From: Spirosomataceae bacterium TFI 002
GTDB taxonomy: Bacteria; Bacteroidota; Bacteroidia; Cytophagales; Spirosomataceae
Assembly: GCA_900230115.1 (NCBI GenBank)
Contig: LT907983.1
Location: forward strand, 2,480,001 to 2,544,000
Length of the DNA stretch: 64,000 bases
Reading direction: 5' to 3'
Part shown: in pieces, positions 7,802-17,762 of the stretch
How the letters are laid out: each line of letters opens with the position of its first letter
Numbering within the stretch: the stretch's first letter is position 1
Program-made: the position numbers and the translations under genes
Notes under the pieces: model-generated
What the model was told of the DNA's origin: nothing
The model's database searches: none
What the model saw: the letters and a program-made list of their open reading frames with translations, nothing else

Positions 7802-10800
7802 GTGACGGCTGAAGATTTTCTAAAACTATATACCACAGATAGCCTTGTGCAGGCTATTCACGGAAAAGTTATAGGCAAACCTCACATTCAGCTCGAAGGA
7901 ATAGTTGGTAGTTTAGATGCTATTCTAGCTGCTTCGTTTTATAAATTAAAGCCTTTTAATGGCCTATTTGTACTTCCAGAGAAAGAAGACGCAGCTTATT
8001 TTTACAACGATCTAAAGAATCTTCTTGGCGAAGAAAATACAGCATATTTACCCGCTTCCTACAAGCGACTTTTTGACTTTCATGATATAGAAAATGCCAA
8101 CGTACTTCTACGTGCGGAGCTAATAAATAAGTTAAACCAAGGAGTAGACAACATGCTCGTGGTTACTTACAGCGAGGCTTTGGCAGAAAAAGTAATTAAT
8201 AAACAAAGCTTGGTCGCCAACACGCTTGTGTTGAAAAAAGGGGAACAACTTGACCTTTCATTCATTACTGAGCTGCTCGTTTCTTACGATTTCGAAAAAA
8301 CTGAGTTCGTTTATGAGCCTGGACAATTCTCCATACGAGGAGGAATTGTGGATATTTTCTCATACGCATCAGACACTCCAGCTAGAATTGAACTCTGGGG
8401 AGAAGAAATTGATAATATCAGGCTTTTTGACCCTGAAACGCAACTTTCAACTGGTCAGCAAGATAAAGTTACTATCATTCCTAATGTTGAACATAAACTC
8501 AAAACAGAAAAAAGAGAGCCGTTTTTCGAGTTTTTGAATGACGACCTTACCATTTGGTTTAGGGATGTAGACTTTACCCTATCTCGTGTTAAAGAGAGTT
8601 TCACCAAGGTAGAGCAAGATGTTCAAAGCATTGTTGAAAAAAGTGGGGATATAAAAGTAGTCTTTGACGCAGACGAAACCTTTATTTCTTCAGAAAAGCT
8701 TAAATCAATAATTGAAAAATATAACATTGTAGAGTTCGGAAAAAGGTTCTTCTACAATAAATCGGAAAGGATTCAGTATCATTCCAAAGCCCAACCGTCT
8801 TTTAATAAGGAGTTTAATATCTTAATTGAAGACATCAACCAACGACAAGCAGAAGGCTTTAGAACTTTTATCTCTTCAGATCAGAAGCGACAACTAAATC
8901 GCCTCAAGGTAATTTTTGAAGAAATAGACCCTCAAAATGAGTTTCAACAAGCCAATGTTTCACTAAGAGAGGGTTTTATTGACCTACAGTCAAAAATTGT
9001 ATGTTATACCGATCATCAGATCTTTGAAAGGTATCATAGGTATAATGTCAAAGAGAAGTTTTCTAAATCGAAAGCACTTACGATAAAAGAACTAAAATCT
9101 CTACAACCAGGCGACTACGTAACTCACATTGATTACGGTATTGGTCGCTTTGCAGGGATGGAAAAGGTAGATGTCAAAGGCAAAATGCAAGAAGCCATTC
9201 GCCTAGTTTATAGAGACAACGACCTCCTTTATATTAATATTCATAGTCTTCACAAGATCGCCAAATACTCAGGAAAGGAAGGAGCTCCTCCGAACATGAG
9301 TAAACTTGGAACTGGCGACTGGGAAAACAAGAAAAAGAAGGTTAAAAAACAGGTTAAAGACATTGCAAAAGAGCTTATTCAGCTTTATGCTAAGCGTAGG
9401 TCTGCCCCTGGGTTTGCTTTTAGTCCTGATAGTTATTTCCAAATAGAACTAGAATCTTCATTTATTTACGAAGACACTCCAGACCAAGGTAGTGCCACCG
9501 AAAAAGTAAAAGAAGACATGGAAAAGCCTTACCCAATGGATAGACTTGTGTGCGGTGATGTTGGTTTTGGTAAAACAGAAATTGCGATTCGTGCGGCTTT
9601 CAAAGCTGCTACAGACGGAAAACAAGTGGCAGTACTGGTTCCTACCACAATACTTGCTATGCAGCACCATAAGACTTTTAGTGAGCGATTGGAGAAAATG
9701 CCTGTCACGGTAGACTATGTGAATAGATTTAAAACCGCAAAATCAACCACAGAAACATTAAAAAAGCTAAAAGAAGGGAAGGTAGATATCATCATAGGTA
9801 CGCACATGCTATTGAACAAAAAAATAGCGTTCAAAGACCTAGGGTTGCTAATTATAGATGAAGAACAAAAGTTTGGCGTAAAGGCAAAAGATAGAATTAA
9901 AGAGATTAAAACGAATGTGGATGTACTTACACTTACAGCCACACCGATTCCACGTACCCTGCACTTTAGCTTAATGGGTGCCAGAGACCTTTCCGTAATT
10001 GCAACTCCGCCACCAAATAGACAACCTGTTACAACTGAAGTTAAAGTATTTCAAGAAGAAGTTATCCGAGATGCTATTTCAAATGAATTGCAGAGAGGAG
10101 GACAGGTGTTTTTTGTACACAACAGGGTCAATGATATCGACTCTATCGCAAATATCATTTATCGCTTAGTACCCGATGCCAAAATAGGTGTTGCTCATGG
10201 ACAAATGGAAGGTGATAAGCTGGAAAAGGTAATGATGCGATTCATTGATGGAGAAATTGACGTACTTATTTCGACGAATATCATTGAATCTGGACTTGAT
10301 ATTCCAAATGCAAACACCATAATTATCAACCAAGCACACATGTTTGGGATGAGTGACTTGCACCAAATGAGGGGTAGGGTAGGGCGATCAAATAAGAAAG
10401 CTTATTGTTATTTACTTACACCACCAATCACTCTACTGAGTAAAGACGCTCGTAAGAGACTTCAAACTTTAGAAGAATTTTCTGACTTGGGAGATGGTTT
10501 TAAAGTTGCCATGCGTGATCTTGACATTCGAGGTGCTGGAAACTTGTTGGGTGCAGAGCAAAGTGGTTTTGTAAATGACCTTGGTTACGAACTTTATCAC
10601 AAAATCCTCGATGAAGCAGTTAGTGAGCTAAAGGAAAATGAATTCAAATCTCTTTTTGAGAAAGAACTGAAAGCGAAGGATTTCAAAGTTGAGGATTGTC
10701 AGATAGAAACCGATCAGCAAATCTTAATTCCGGAGACATACATTGGAGGTATTTCAGAACGACTTTCGGTCTATAATACAATCGATAATATCAAAGAAGA

Positions 10801-11164
10801 GGAGGAGCTGGAATCTTTCCGAGAATCACTTATTGATCGATTTGGCAAATTGCCAGAAGAGGTAGTTCAGTTATTTGAAGTTGTGAAAATCAGATGGAAA
10901 GCGGAAAAGCTCGGTTTTGAGAAAGTAACCCTCAAAAGTAATATCCTCAAATGCTATTTCGTTTCATCAAAGCACGAAGAATATTATCAAACGGATAAGT
11001 TTGGCAGAATTCTTGATTATGTAAAAAAGAATCCAAGACTGTGTAGTTTAAAGCAAGTTAAAGATAAACTCATCTTGAAAGTGGAAAATGTAAGCTCCAT
11101 TGATACTGTTGAGCAGTTCTTTGACAAATTAAATGCACATTTAAAGAAAGAAATTGCGGTTTAA
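7802..11164 (+). CDS. mfd: Transcription-repair coupling factor Mfd
   Basis: Mfd is a DNA translocase that removes RNA polymerase stalled at DNA damage and recruits nucleotide-excision repair. The 1120-residue protein shows all expected parts: a UvrB-like N-terminal region, the RNA-polymerase-interacting domain (PGDYVTHIDYGIGRF near residue 437), helicase motif I GDVGFGKTE near 585, a DEEQ box near 686 (DEEH in E. coli), the TATPIPRTL motif, the second RecA-like domain with ESGLDIPNAN and QMRGRVGRS, the RGAGNLLG translocation motif, and a C-terminal TRCF domain. The start is GTG, preceded by a weak AAGGAT ribosome site; no in-frame ATG is close. It is head-on to replication if the proposed origin is correct. 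Confidence 0.97.
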   Translation: MTAEDFLKLYTTDSLVQAIHGKVIGKPHIQLEGIVGSLDAILAASFYKLKPFNGLFVLPEKEDAAYFYNDLKNLLGEENTAYLPASYKRLFDFHDIENANVLLRAELINKLNQGVDNMLVVTYSEALAEKVINKQSLVANTLVLKKGEQLDLSFITELLVSYDFEKTEFVYEPGQFSIRGGIVDIFSYASDTPARIELWGEEIDNIRLFDPETQLSTGQQDKVTIIPNVEHKLKTEKREPFFEFLNDDLTIWFRDVDFTLSRVKESFTKVEQDVQSIVEKSGDIKVVFDADETFISSEKLKSIIEKYNIVEFGKRFFYNKSERIQYHSKAQPSFNKEFNILIEDINQRQAEGFRTFISSDQKRQLNRLKVIFEEIDPQNEFQQANVSLREGFIDLQSKIVCYTDHQIFERYHRYNVKEKFSKSKALTIKELKSLQPGDYVTHIDYGIGRFAGMEKVDVKGKMQEAIRLVYRDNDLLYINIHSLHKIAKYSGKEGAPPNMSKLGTGDWENKKKKVKKQVKDIAKELIQLYAKRRSAPGFAFSPDSYFQIELESSFIYEDTPDQGSATEKVKEDMEKPYPMDRLVCGDVGFGKTEIAIRAAFKAATDGKQVAVLVPTTILAMQHHKTFSERLEKMPVTVDYVNRFKTAKSTTETLKKLKEGKVDIIIGTHMLLNKKIAFKDLGLLIIDEEQKFGVKAKDRIKEIKTNVDVLTLTATPIPRTLHFSLMGARDLSVIATPPPNRQPVTTEVKVFQEEVIRDAISNELQRGGQVFFVHNRVNDIDSIANIIYRLVPDAKIGVAHGQMEGDKLEKVMMRFIDGEIDVLISTNIIESGLDIPNANTIIINQAHMFGMSDLHQMRGRVGRSNKKAYCYLLTPPITLLSKDARKRLQTLEEFSDLGDGFKVAMRDLDIRGAGNLLGAEQSGFVNDLGYELYHKILDEAVSELKENEFKSLFEKELKAKDFKVEDCQIETDQQILIPETYIGGISERLSVYNTIDNIKEEEELESFRESLIDRFGKLPEEVVQLFEVVKIRWKAEKLGFEKVTLKSNILKCYFVSSKHEEYYQTDKFGRILDYVKKNPRLCSLKQVKDKLILKVENVSSIDTVEQFFDKLNAHLKKEIAV

Positions 11165-11227
11165 TGCCGTTATATTGTTGAAAATTAAATTGAATTTTGC
11201 GTGAGAACGCATTTAAATTGATTAAAA

Positions 11228-12487
11228 ATGAAGAGACTTATTTTAGGAGTTTCAGTGCTGACTATGTCGCTAATGGTTTTTACGTCTTGTAAAAAAGACA
11301 CTAAAACTAGTCTTAAGCCTGGTAAAAATAGTAACACAACCGGCTTAGACTTCGCAACGAAAGACAAAGAAGAAGGCTTTTCTGTAAAACCTTTCGCTGG
11401 TCAACCAGCTGGACCCAACATGGTATTTATCGAGGGTGGTAGATTCACGATGGGAACATCAGAAGAAGATATTACTTACACGAGAGACAACCTTGAGCGA
11501 ACAGTTACTGTAGCATCGTTCTACATGGATAAAACTGAAATCGCAAACATTAACTGGTTAGAATACCTTTACGATATTCAGCAAGATTCCACAAGAGAGT
11601 TTTACGACTCTGCTTTGCCAGATACAACTGTATGGGCAAATCCAATGTCATTTAATGATCAATACGTAGATCAGTATTTGAGATACCCAGGTTTTAGATA
11701 CTACCCAGTAGTTGGTGTATCTTGGGTACAAGCTTCTGATTATTGCTTATGGCGTACAGCTGTTGTTAATAATGATATGGCAACTGGTGATACCAAAGGT
11801 GGTGGTGTAAAGCTTCCTTTCGGCAAGAAAAAGAATGCTGACGGTGGTGCTGAAGGCGTAGAAGCAAAGCAATACGACGGAAACAGAGTAGCGATTGAGT
11901 CTGGTAAGGTTTTACCTGCTTTCAGGCTTCCAACTGAGGCTGAGTGGGAGTATGCAGCCAAAGCGATGATTGGAACACAGTACATAGACGAAAACCAATC
12001 AAATCAGCGTATTTATCCTTGGGATGGTTCTACACTTAGAAAAGACCGTGGTAAAAACAAGGGTATGATGCTTGCAAACTTTAAAAGAGGTCGTGGTGAC
12101 TATGCAGGTATTGCTGGCCGTCAGAATGATAAAAACATTATTACTGCGGAAGTTTATGACTTTCCACCAAACGATTTCGGCCTTTATAACATGGCTGGTA
12201 ACGTTAACGAGTGGGTTTATGACCTTTACCGTCCAAATTCTTACCAAGACTTTAATGACTTGAATCCTATTCGTAGAAACGATTTTCAAGATGAAAAAGG
12301 ATTGTATGACGCAGACAACTATAACTCGGTTATTGATAATAACCTAAGAGTTTACAAAGGAGGTTCTTGGAGTGATATCGCTTATTGGTTAGCTCCTGGT
12401 ACTCGTAGATATTTAGACCAAGATTCATCTACTGCTACAATCGGTTTCCGATGTGCAATGATTGCAGTAGGTAGTCAAGGTAAATAA
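11228..12487 (+). CDS. gldJ: Gliding motility / T9SS lipoprotein GldJ-like
   Basis: This 419-residue lipoprotein (signal peptide ending in a VFTSC lipobox) has a formylglycine-generating-enzyme (FGE-sulfatase) domain: MVFIEGGRFTMGT near residue 65, SFYMDKTEIAN, YPVVGVSWVQASDYCLWRT, FRLPTEAEWEYAA, GNVNEWVYDL, and GGSW/GFRCA at the end. The ALPDTTVW block and the YLRYPGFRYYPVVGVSW block are typical of GldJ rather than GldK. GldJ is an outer-membrane lipoprotein needed for gliding and for stability of the type IX secretion machinery. It is not expected to be an active FGE. It follows mfd by 63 bases. A GldK paralogue or another FGE-domain lipoprotein is the main alternative. Confidence 0.8.
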   Translation: MKRLILGVSVLTMSLMVFTSCKKDTKTSLKPGKNSNTTGLDFATKDKEEGFSVKPFAGQPAGPNMVFIEGGRFTMGTSEEDITYTRDNLERTVTVASFYMDKTEIANINWLEYLYDIQQDSTREFYDSALPDTTVWANPMSFNDQYVDQYLRYPGFRYYPVVGVSWVQASDYCLWRTAVVNNDMATGDTKGGGVKLPFGKKKNADGGAEGVEAKQYDGNRVAIESGKVLPAFRLPTEAEWEYAAKAMIGTQYIDENQSNQRIYPWDGSTLRKDRGKNKGMMLANFKRGRGDYAGIAGRQNDKNIITAEVYDFPPNDFGLYNMAGNVNEWVYDLYRPNSYQDFNDLNPIRRNDFQDEKGLYDADNYNSVIDNNLRVYKGGSWSDIAYWLAPGTRRYLDQDSSTATIGFRCAMIAVGSQGK

Positions 12488-12510
12488 TTCAAACATATTT
12501 TCAGAGACTA

Positions 12511-12543
12511 ATAGCCTCGGTTTTCTTAGAAAGCCGAGGCTAT
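12511..12543. terminator. Convergent terminator between gldJ and comF, inside the comF 3' end
   Basis: ATAGCCTCGG and CCGAGGCTAT form a perfect 10-bp stem that continues almost perfectly inward to a 3-base loop. It can fold in both transcripts. The comF stop codon (12526-12528) lies in the hairpin, so the last residues of ComF (IASAF) are encoded by one arm. Confidence 0.8.
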
Positions 12544-13212
12544 TGTTATTATAGTCAATTCGTTACATCCATTTTGTAGCAATATTTCTCCACAAGAACT
12601 AAGGGTACTTCCAGTAGTAAGTACGTCATCCACTAAGGCAATATTCTTCCCTTTAATAATAGAATTATCACTTACTTCAAATACATATTGAGTATTCAAA
12701 AACCTCTTAAATCGAGACTTTTTTGTCTGCGTTTGAGTACTAATATTTCTAAGTAAAACATCAGGAAGAAAAGCCACTCCTAAGCCTTCAGATAAGCCCT
12801 TTGCAAACTCATCTGCCTGATTGTAACCTCTTTCTTTTAATCGGCTTGCGTGCAATGGTACGCCTATAATTAGGTCTATTGAAGTGTCCAAACTAATTTC
12901 TTTTAAATCAGTGGCATACCACAATCCCATGAAATGGGCTAATTCAGGTTTATTTCTATACTTTAAATTGTGTAAAAGCTCTTGAACGAGCCCTTTTTTG
13001 CTAAACTTTAGAAAGGAATAGGTATTTTTGACATTTAGTTTACCCCAAAATTTATTGTTTAATAAATCAATGTTTTGAGTGTGACTATTGGTTTTTGGAA
13101 GCTTAACCATGCAAGATATACAAAGTTGACCTTCTGTCGGCTTCAGTGTTGTTCCACATGAACCACATAAGCGTGGATAAAGTAAGTCTAAAACCCCTTT
13201 TAACAATTGCAT
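12526..13212 (-). CDS. comF: ComF family protein (phosphoribosyltransferase fold)
   Basis: This 228-residue protein has the two halves of ComF proteins: an N-terminal zinc-ribbon (C16-x2-C19 and C31-x2-C34) and a phosphoribosyltransferase domain ending in the PRPP-binding loop VDDVLTTGST near residues 194-203. ERGYNQA near residue 142 is another family motif. ComF takes part in DNA uptake during natural transformation in several bacteria; whether this organism is competent cannot be seen here. It is the only minus-strand gene between 924 and 21232. Its start is only 10 bases from the divergent start at 13223, and a weak 14/16 parS-like word falls in its zinc-ribbon codons. Confidence 0.88.
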   Translation of the reverse strand: MQLLKGVLDLLYPRLCGSCGTTLKPTEGQLCISCMVKLPKTNSHTQNIDLLNNKFWGKLNVKNTYSFLKFSKKGLVQELLHNLKYRNKPELAHFMGLWYATDLKEISLDTSIDLIIGVPLHASRLKERGYNQADEFAKGLSEGLGVAFLPDVLLRNISTQTQTKKSRFKRFLNTQYVFEVSDNSIIKGKNIALVDDVLTTGSTLSSCGEILLQNGCNELTIITIASAF

Positions 13213-13222
13213 ATTTGAATTT

Positions 13223-13588
13223 ATGAACGGAATAGGTGATAATCAAGATTTGGCAGAAAAATGGAGTAAAATCATGTATTTTCTCCAACAAACATTGGGC
13301 AAAAAACCCTCAGACTTAAAAGGAGTTCTTTTCATGATTGGGGTACAGGAACTTGGAAAAGGGGCTCAATCTTTTTCGAAAGAACAGAAACAGGATCTTA
13401 TTCATATTGCAACTTGTAAAGTACTGAGTATAGGTGGTTACTATGAGTTAATGGGTCAAGATGAAGAAGGCTGGCCACACTGGGAATTGGTGAAAAAATT
13501 ACCTCCTTTTGATCTTTTTAACCAAGAAAACTTGTTAAAACATTACGTCATAGAATACTTTCGTCAAAGTATCGGATTACATATTTAA
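13223..13588 (+). CDS. Conserved hypothetical protein (121 aa)
   Basis: I do not recognise a named function. The 121-residue protein is soluble, has no signal peptide, and contains a pattern I associate with small conserved Bacteroidota proteins: LKGVLFMIGVQELGKG near residue 33, a QDLIHIATCKVL helix, GYYELMGQDEEGWPHWE, and a C-terminal LLKHYVIEYF. It begins 10 bases from the divergent comF start and ends 3 bases before exonuclease III, so it is probably the first gene of an operon with it. A start at the internal ATG 13274 is possible but would remove a plausible N-terminal helix. Confidence 0.75.
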   Translation: MNGIGDNQDLAEKWSKIMYFLQQTLGKKPSDLKGVLFMIGVQELGKGAQSFSKEQKQDLIHIATCKVLSIGGYYELMGQDEEGWPHWELVKKLPPFDLFNQENLLKHYVIEYFRQSIGLHI

Positions 13589-13591
13589 TAA

Positions 13592-14356
13592 ATGAAAATA
13601 ATAAGCTTTAACGTTAACGGCATCCGTGCAGCACTCAAAAAAGGACTGTTAGAGTGGATAATAGAAACAGACGCTACTATTATTTGCCTTCAGGAGATTA
13701 AACTTTTTGAAACAGAATTGGTAGAAGATCTTTTTACCGAGTTAGGATTTCATTGCTATTGGATGCCCGCTCAAAAAAAAGGATACAGTGGTGTAGCAAT
13801 ATTAACCAAGGTTAAACCAAATAATGTTGAGTATGGATTAGGTATTGAGTTATTTGATAACGAAGGAAGAGTAATTTCCGCTGTATTTGATTCTTTCAGA
13901 TTAATATGTGCTTACTTTCCTTCCGGAACAACCGGTGATATAAGACAAGATATTAAAATGCAGTATCTTGATTCATTTTACCAGTATATCGAAAAATTGG
14001 CAAACGAAGGAGAAAAGCTAGTAATATGTGGCGATGTCAATATTTGTCACGAAGCAATCGACATTCACAATCCAAAAAGTAATAAAAACAGTTCTGGCTT
14101 CCTTCCAGAGGAAAGAGAATGGGTAACTAAGTTTTTAGGTAGTGGTTATGTCGATACTTTTAGGCACCTCAATAATGAGCCTCATAATTACACTTGGTGG
14201 TCGTATAGGGCAGGGGCAAGGGGTAAAAACTTAGGTTGGCGTATCGATTACTTCTTCACTTCAAAATCTTTGTTAGAAAAAATCGCAGCTGCCGAAATTC
14301 ACCCCGATGTTATTATGTCGGACCATTGCCCAATTTCGTTAGAACTTAAAGTATAA
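13592..14356 (+). CDS. xth: Exodeoxyribonuclease III (AP endonuclease)
   Basis: This 254-residue enzyme cleaves DNA at abasic sites and removes 3' blocking groups in base-excision repair. The endonuclease/exonuclease/phosphatase fold is complete: N7 and N9 in FNVNGIRAA, the metal-binding E35 in LQEIK, the GDVNI motif (catalytic Asp/Asn pair), the WWSYR and WRIDYF blocks near the C-terminus, and the final SDHCP motif with the catalytic His. Length is typical. It lies 3 bases after the small conserved gene and 9 bases before the DUF4175-like gene, so these three are likely one transcript. Confidence 0.95.
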   Translation: MKIISFNVNGIRAALKKGLLEWIIETDATIICLQEIKLFETELVEDLFTELGFHCYWMPAQKKGYSGVAILTKVKPNNVEYGLGIELFDNEGRVISAVFDSFRLICAYFPSGTTGDIRQDIKMQYLDSFYQYIEKLANEGEKLVICGDVNICHEAIDIHNPKSNKNSSGFLPEEREWVTKFLGSGYVDTFRHLNNEPHNYTWWSYRAGARGKNLGWRIDYFFTSKSLLEKIAAAEIHPDVIMSDHCPISLELKV

Positions 14357-14365
14357 ATAAACTCC

Positions 14366-17300
14366 ATGAGCAATTCTATAAACATCTTATTCGACAAACT
14401 TGAAGAGTACAAATCCAAGTACTATAAAAATCAACTCATCAAAGGGCTGCTCATTTCCCTTGGCTTGGTGCTATCGGTTTTCTTAGTTGTCAATTTTATA
14501 GAATACTTTGGTAGGCTCAATGGAACATTTCGAGGAGTCCTCTTTTTCTCTTTCCTTGCTCTCGTAATTTACACCCTTGTCAACTATATAGGTCGACCAC
14601 TATTATTTTTCCTCAAAATAAAGAAACCCTTAAGTAATGAACAAGCTGCTCAGGATATTGGAAAATTCTTTCCAAATATTTCCGATCGACTACTGAATAC
14701 AATTCAATTGGCATCTGAAAGTTCTAATTCCGATAACCAATTACTTCTAGCTAGTATTGAGCAAAAGAGTGAAAATTTCAAACTCGTCAAATTTGCTGAT
14801 GCTATTAACTTATCCGAAAATAAGAAGTACCTCAAATATGTCCTTCCTCCTATAGCACTCTTAATTTTTATTTCGGCTATAGTTCCTTCATTTTTCAAGA
14901 GTAGCGAACGTATTATTAAGTTTCGTAAAGACTTTGCACAAGAAGCTCCTTTTATATTCAAGGTTAAAAATGACAACCTAAAAGCAGTAAAAAATGAGGA
15001 TTATGTACTAAACCTAGAGATTGAGGGAGATGCTCTTCCAGAAGAAGTCTTTCTTCTTTTCAATGGTAGGAGGTTTAAAATGGAGCCAATAAACGATAGT
15101 AAGGACTATAGCTTCACTTTTTCTAAAGTTCAAAATCCCATAAATTTCAATTTTGTTGCCGCTGGATTCAACAGTGATGCCTATGAAATTGACCTTGTAA
15201 ATAGGCCAGCATTGCTATCTTTTGATGCAAATGTTATCTATCCCGCATATCTCAGCAAAAAATCAGAAAAACTTGAAAATGTTGGTAACATCATAGTACC
15301 AGAGGGAACAGTAATAGACTGGAGATTCAATGCTGAATACACAGATTCAATGAAAATTGCTTTCGATAAAACCAAAGTGTTTAATATCGATAATTCTCTG
15401 ATAAACGGATATAACTTTCGCAAGCAATTCAAACAATCTGCTGAATATCAGATTATTATGTCTAATTCTGAGCTTGAAAGCATTGACAATATCTCGTATT
15501 ACGTAAATGTTATAAAAGATCAGTTCCCGAAAATACAATTAGAACAAATTAAAGATACTGTCAATTACAATTACATTGTTTTAGGTGGTAGTATTAGCGA
15601 TGATTACGGTTTTAGTGATTTCAAACTAAAGTATAAAAAGAAAGAAGATAAAGCTTATACTGAACTACCTATTAATTATAGCCCCTCTCAAGTAGCTCAA
15701 ACATTTTTCTACCAATTTGATCTTTTCTCACTTAAATTGGAACAGGACGATGAAATAGAATATTACCTCGAAGTTTGGGACAATGACGGCGTAAATGGAA
15801 GAAAATCTACCAAAACACTGCCCTTAAAGTTTGCACTACCGAACTCAGCTCAGTTTGACAAAGAGGTCGAAAAACAAGTTGAGAATACTGAAAAGAGGAT
15901 GGAGAAGGTTTTGAGACAATCTAAAGACCTCCAAAAAGACCTTGATAAACTTGACAAACAACTTAAGAATAAGAAAAAAATTGATTTTCAAGAGAAGAAA
16001 CAACTTGAAGATTTACTAAAGAAGAGAGAAGAGCTTAAGAAAGAACTTCAAGAACTTCAAAAGGAATTTAACAAACTCCAGGAAAAACAAAATCGTTTTC
16101 AAGAGCAAAGTCCAGAGCTCAAAGACAAAATGAATCAGCTTCAAAAACTCATGAATGAATTAATGAAGAATGAAGAATTATTCAAAGAACTGGAAAAGCT
16201 CATGGATGAGAAAACTGAAGATGAAAAAATCATGGATCAACTTCAGAAAATGAAGGAAAACGAACGTAACCTCGACAAGGATATTGACAGAGCCTTGAAG
16301 TTATTTAAAAACCTTCAACTCAAGCAAAAGCTTGAACAAGCCATAAAAGAACTTGAAGAATTAGCAAAAAAACAAGAAGAATTAGGCGAAAAGACTGAAG
16401 AAAGTAAAGGAGAAAAGCTGAGTGAAGAGCTTAAAAAGGAGCAAGAAAAGCTCAATAAAGAGTTCGATGAAAAGAAAGAAAAACTCAAAGACGTCGAAAA
16501 ACTAAGTAAAGAACTTCGAAAAGAACTAGATACAGACAAGGCAGCACAGGAGGAAATTAGCGAAGATCAGGAAAAAGCTCAAGAAAAAATGGAGCAAAAT
16601 GACAAAAGTGGTGCTAGTAAAAGTCAAAAGAAAGCAGGTAAAGCAATGCAAAAACTTGCTGAAGAAATGGCAGCAGCAATGCAATCAGCCGAAATGGAAC
16701 AGCTAGATATGGACTTAGATGCACTAAGAAAAATTCTAGAGAACCTTGTAAAGCTTTCGTTCGACCAAGAAAAAGTAATGAAAGACCTGAGAGGTTTATC
16801 CAAAAGTGACCCCAGATATGTTGACTTATCACAGCAGCAACTCAAGCTAGTAGATGATGCCAAAATGATAGAAGATAGCCTGTATTCTCTATCTACTAGA
16901 GTTATGCAGATGGAAGCATTTGTTACAAAAGAGGTTACTAAAATGAATAATAGCATGGATAAGTCTATCCAATCGCTAAGAGATAGGGATGTAAATAAGG
17001 CAAGTGCAATGCAACAATTCTCTATGACATCAATGAATAACCTTGCCCTTATGCTTAGTGATACTTTCAAGCAAATGCAGGAAATGATGGCAAGTTCAAT
17101 GCCAGGTGGAGGCAAAGGAAAGAAGAAGGGAAACATGCCAATGCCTGGAATAGGGGAGCAGCAAAAGGAAATAAATGAACGAATGAAAGGACTAGGAAGT
17201 AGTGGTAAAGGAGGTAAAGAAATGAGCCAAGAACTTGCTAAACTAGCTAATGAACAAGCTAAGCTGCGTAAAAGAATCCAAGAAATGAAGGAGGAGATGA

Positions 17301-17650
17301 ATGGCACAGAGATGGGTAAAAAGATGGGTGATCAGCTTAGCGAAATCCAAAAAGAAATGGATAAGACGGAAAACGATTTAGTAAATAAGCGTATCACTCC
17401 TCAACTTATGAAGCGTCAACAGATGATCGAAACCAGATTACTGGAGGCAGAAAAGGCAATTAAAGAACAAGAACTTGACCCCAAAAGAAAGTCGAAAACT
17501 GCGGTAGAAATAAACCGAAGTTCTCCTCCAGCGTTAGAAGAGTTCTTTAAAGCCAAACAAAAACAGCTAGAGTTGATAAGAACAACACCTCCAAATTTCA
17601 CCCCATTTTACAAGAGTGAAACCGATAAGTACTTTCAAAGAATAAAATAA
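14366..17650 (+). CDS. DUF4175-like membrane protein with long coiled coil
   Basis: This 1094-residue protein has three hydrophobic segments near residues 25-45, 55-75 and 150-172, followed by a long soluble region. Residues about 500-800 are extremely rich in Lys, Glu, Leu and Gln in heptad-like runs and should form a long coiled coil. A second charged, Met-rich helical part follows around 860-1040. Residues about 190-480 look beta-rich. The arrangement matches the large DUF4175-type proteins of Bacteroidota, whose function is unknown; an envelope or scaffold role is only a guess. It is linked by short spacing to the two genes before it and by 112 bases, holding two parS sites, to mnmG. Confidence 0.75.
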   Translation: MSNSINILFDKLEEYKSKYYKNQLIKGLLISLGLVLSVFLVVNFIEYFGRLNGTFRGVLFFSFLALVIYTLVNYIGRPLLFFLKIKKPLSNEQAAQDIGKFFPNISDRLLNTIQLASESSNSDNQLLLASIEQKSENFKLVKFADAINLSENKKYLKYVLPPIALLIFISAIVPSFFKSSERIIKFRKDFAQEAPFIFKVKNDNLKAVKNEDYVLNLEIEGDALPEEVFLLFNGRRFKMEPINDSKDYSFTFSKVQNPINFNFVAAGFNSDAYEIDLVNRPALLSFDANVIYPAYLSKKSEKLENVGNIIVPEGTVIDWRFNAEYTDSMKIAFDKTKVFNIDNSLINGYNFRKQFKQSAEYQIIMSNSELESIDNISYYVNVIKDQFPKIQLEQIKDTVNYNYIVLGGSISDDYGFSDFKLKYKKKEDKAYTELPINYSPSQVAQTFFYQFDLFSLKLEQDDEIEYYLEVWDNDGVNGRKSTKTLPLKFALPNSAQFDKEVEKQVENTEKRMEKVLRQSKDLQKDLDKLDKQLKNKKKIDFQEKKQLEDLLKKREELKKELQELQKEFNKLQEKQNRFQEQSPELKDKMNQLQKLMNELMKNEELFKELEKLMDEKTEDEKIMDQLQKMKENERNLDKDIDRALKLFKNLQLKQKLEQAIKELEELAKKQEELGEKTEESKGEKLSEELKKEQEKLNKEFDEKKEKLKDVEKLSKELRKELDTDKAAQEEISEDQEKAQEKMEQNDKSGASKSQKKAGKAMQKLAEEMAAAMQSAEMEQLDMDLDALRKILENLVKLSFDQEKVMKDLRGLSKSDPRYVDLSQQQLKLVDDAKMIEDSLYSLSTRVMQMEAFVTKEVTKMNNSMDKSIQSLRDRDVNKASAMQQFSMTSMNNLALMLSDTFKQMQEMMASSMPGGGKGKKKGNMPMPGIGEQQKEINERMKGLGSSGKGGKEMSQELAKLANEQAKLRKRIQEMKEEMNGTEMGKKMGDQLSEIQKEMDKTENDLVNKRITPQLMKRQQMIETRLLEAEKAIKEQELDPKRKSKTAVEINRSSPPALEEFFKAKQKQLELIRTTPPNFTPFYKSETDKYFQRIK

Positions 17651-17689
17651 GAAGCTTTTATTAAAGTCAATAAGAAACAAAATACGTTC

Positions 17690-17705
17690 TGTTTCACGTG
17701 GAACA
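17690..17705. promoter_or_regulatory. parS site 1 (ParB binding), perfect match
   Basis: TGTTTCACGTGGAACA is the exact reverse complement of the widely conserved parS sequence TGTTCCACGTGAAACA bound by ParB/Spo0J. It lies in the gap between the DUF4175-like gene and mnmG. parS sites cluster around the replication origin in most bacteria. Confidence 0.92.
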
Positions 17706-17734
17706 AAACTTCACTTTATACGAATACATTTTAA

Positions 17735-17750
17735 AGTTTCACGTGGAACA
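17735..17750. promoter_or_regulatory. parS site 2 (15/16 match)
   Basis: AGTTTCACGTGGAACA differs from the perfect site only in its first base. It has the same orientation as site 1 and its centre is 45 bases away. It ends 12 bases before the mnmG start codon, so ParB binding could also affect mnmG transcription. Confidence 0.9.
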
Positions 17751-17762
17751 CCATTCAAAAGT

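Noticed and set aside
15890-16770. Apparent repetitive DNA in the DUF4175-like gene
   Set aside because: The repetition comes from Lys/Glu/Leu/Gln codons of a coiled coil; no fixed-length tandem unit is present.
16624-17307. Long minus-strand Ser/Leu-rich open frame
   Set aside because: It is the shadow of the Lys/Glu/Met-rich coding sequence of the DUF4175-like gene, with no motif or start context of its own.
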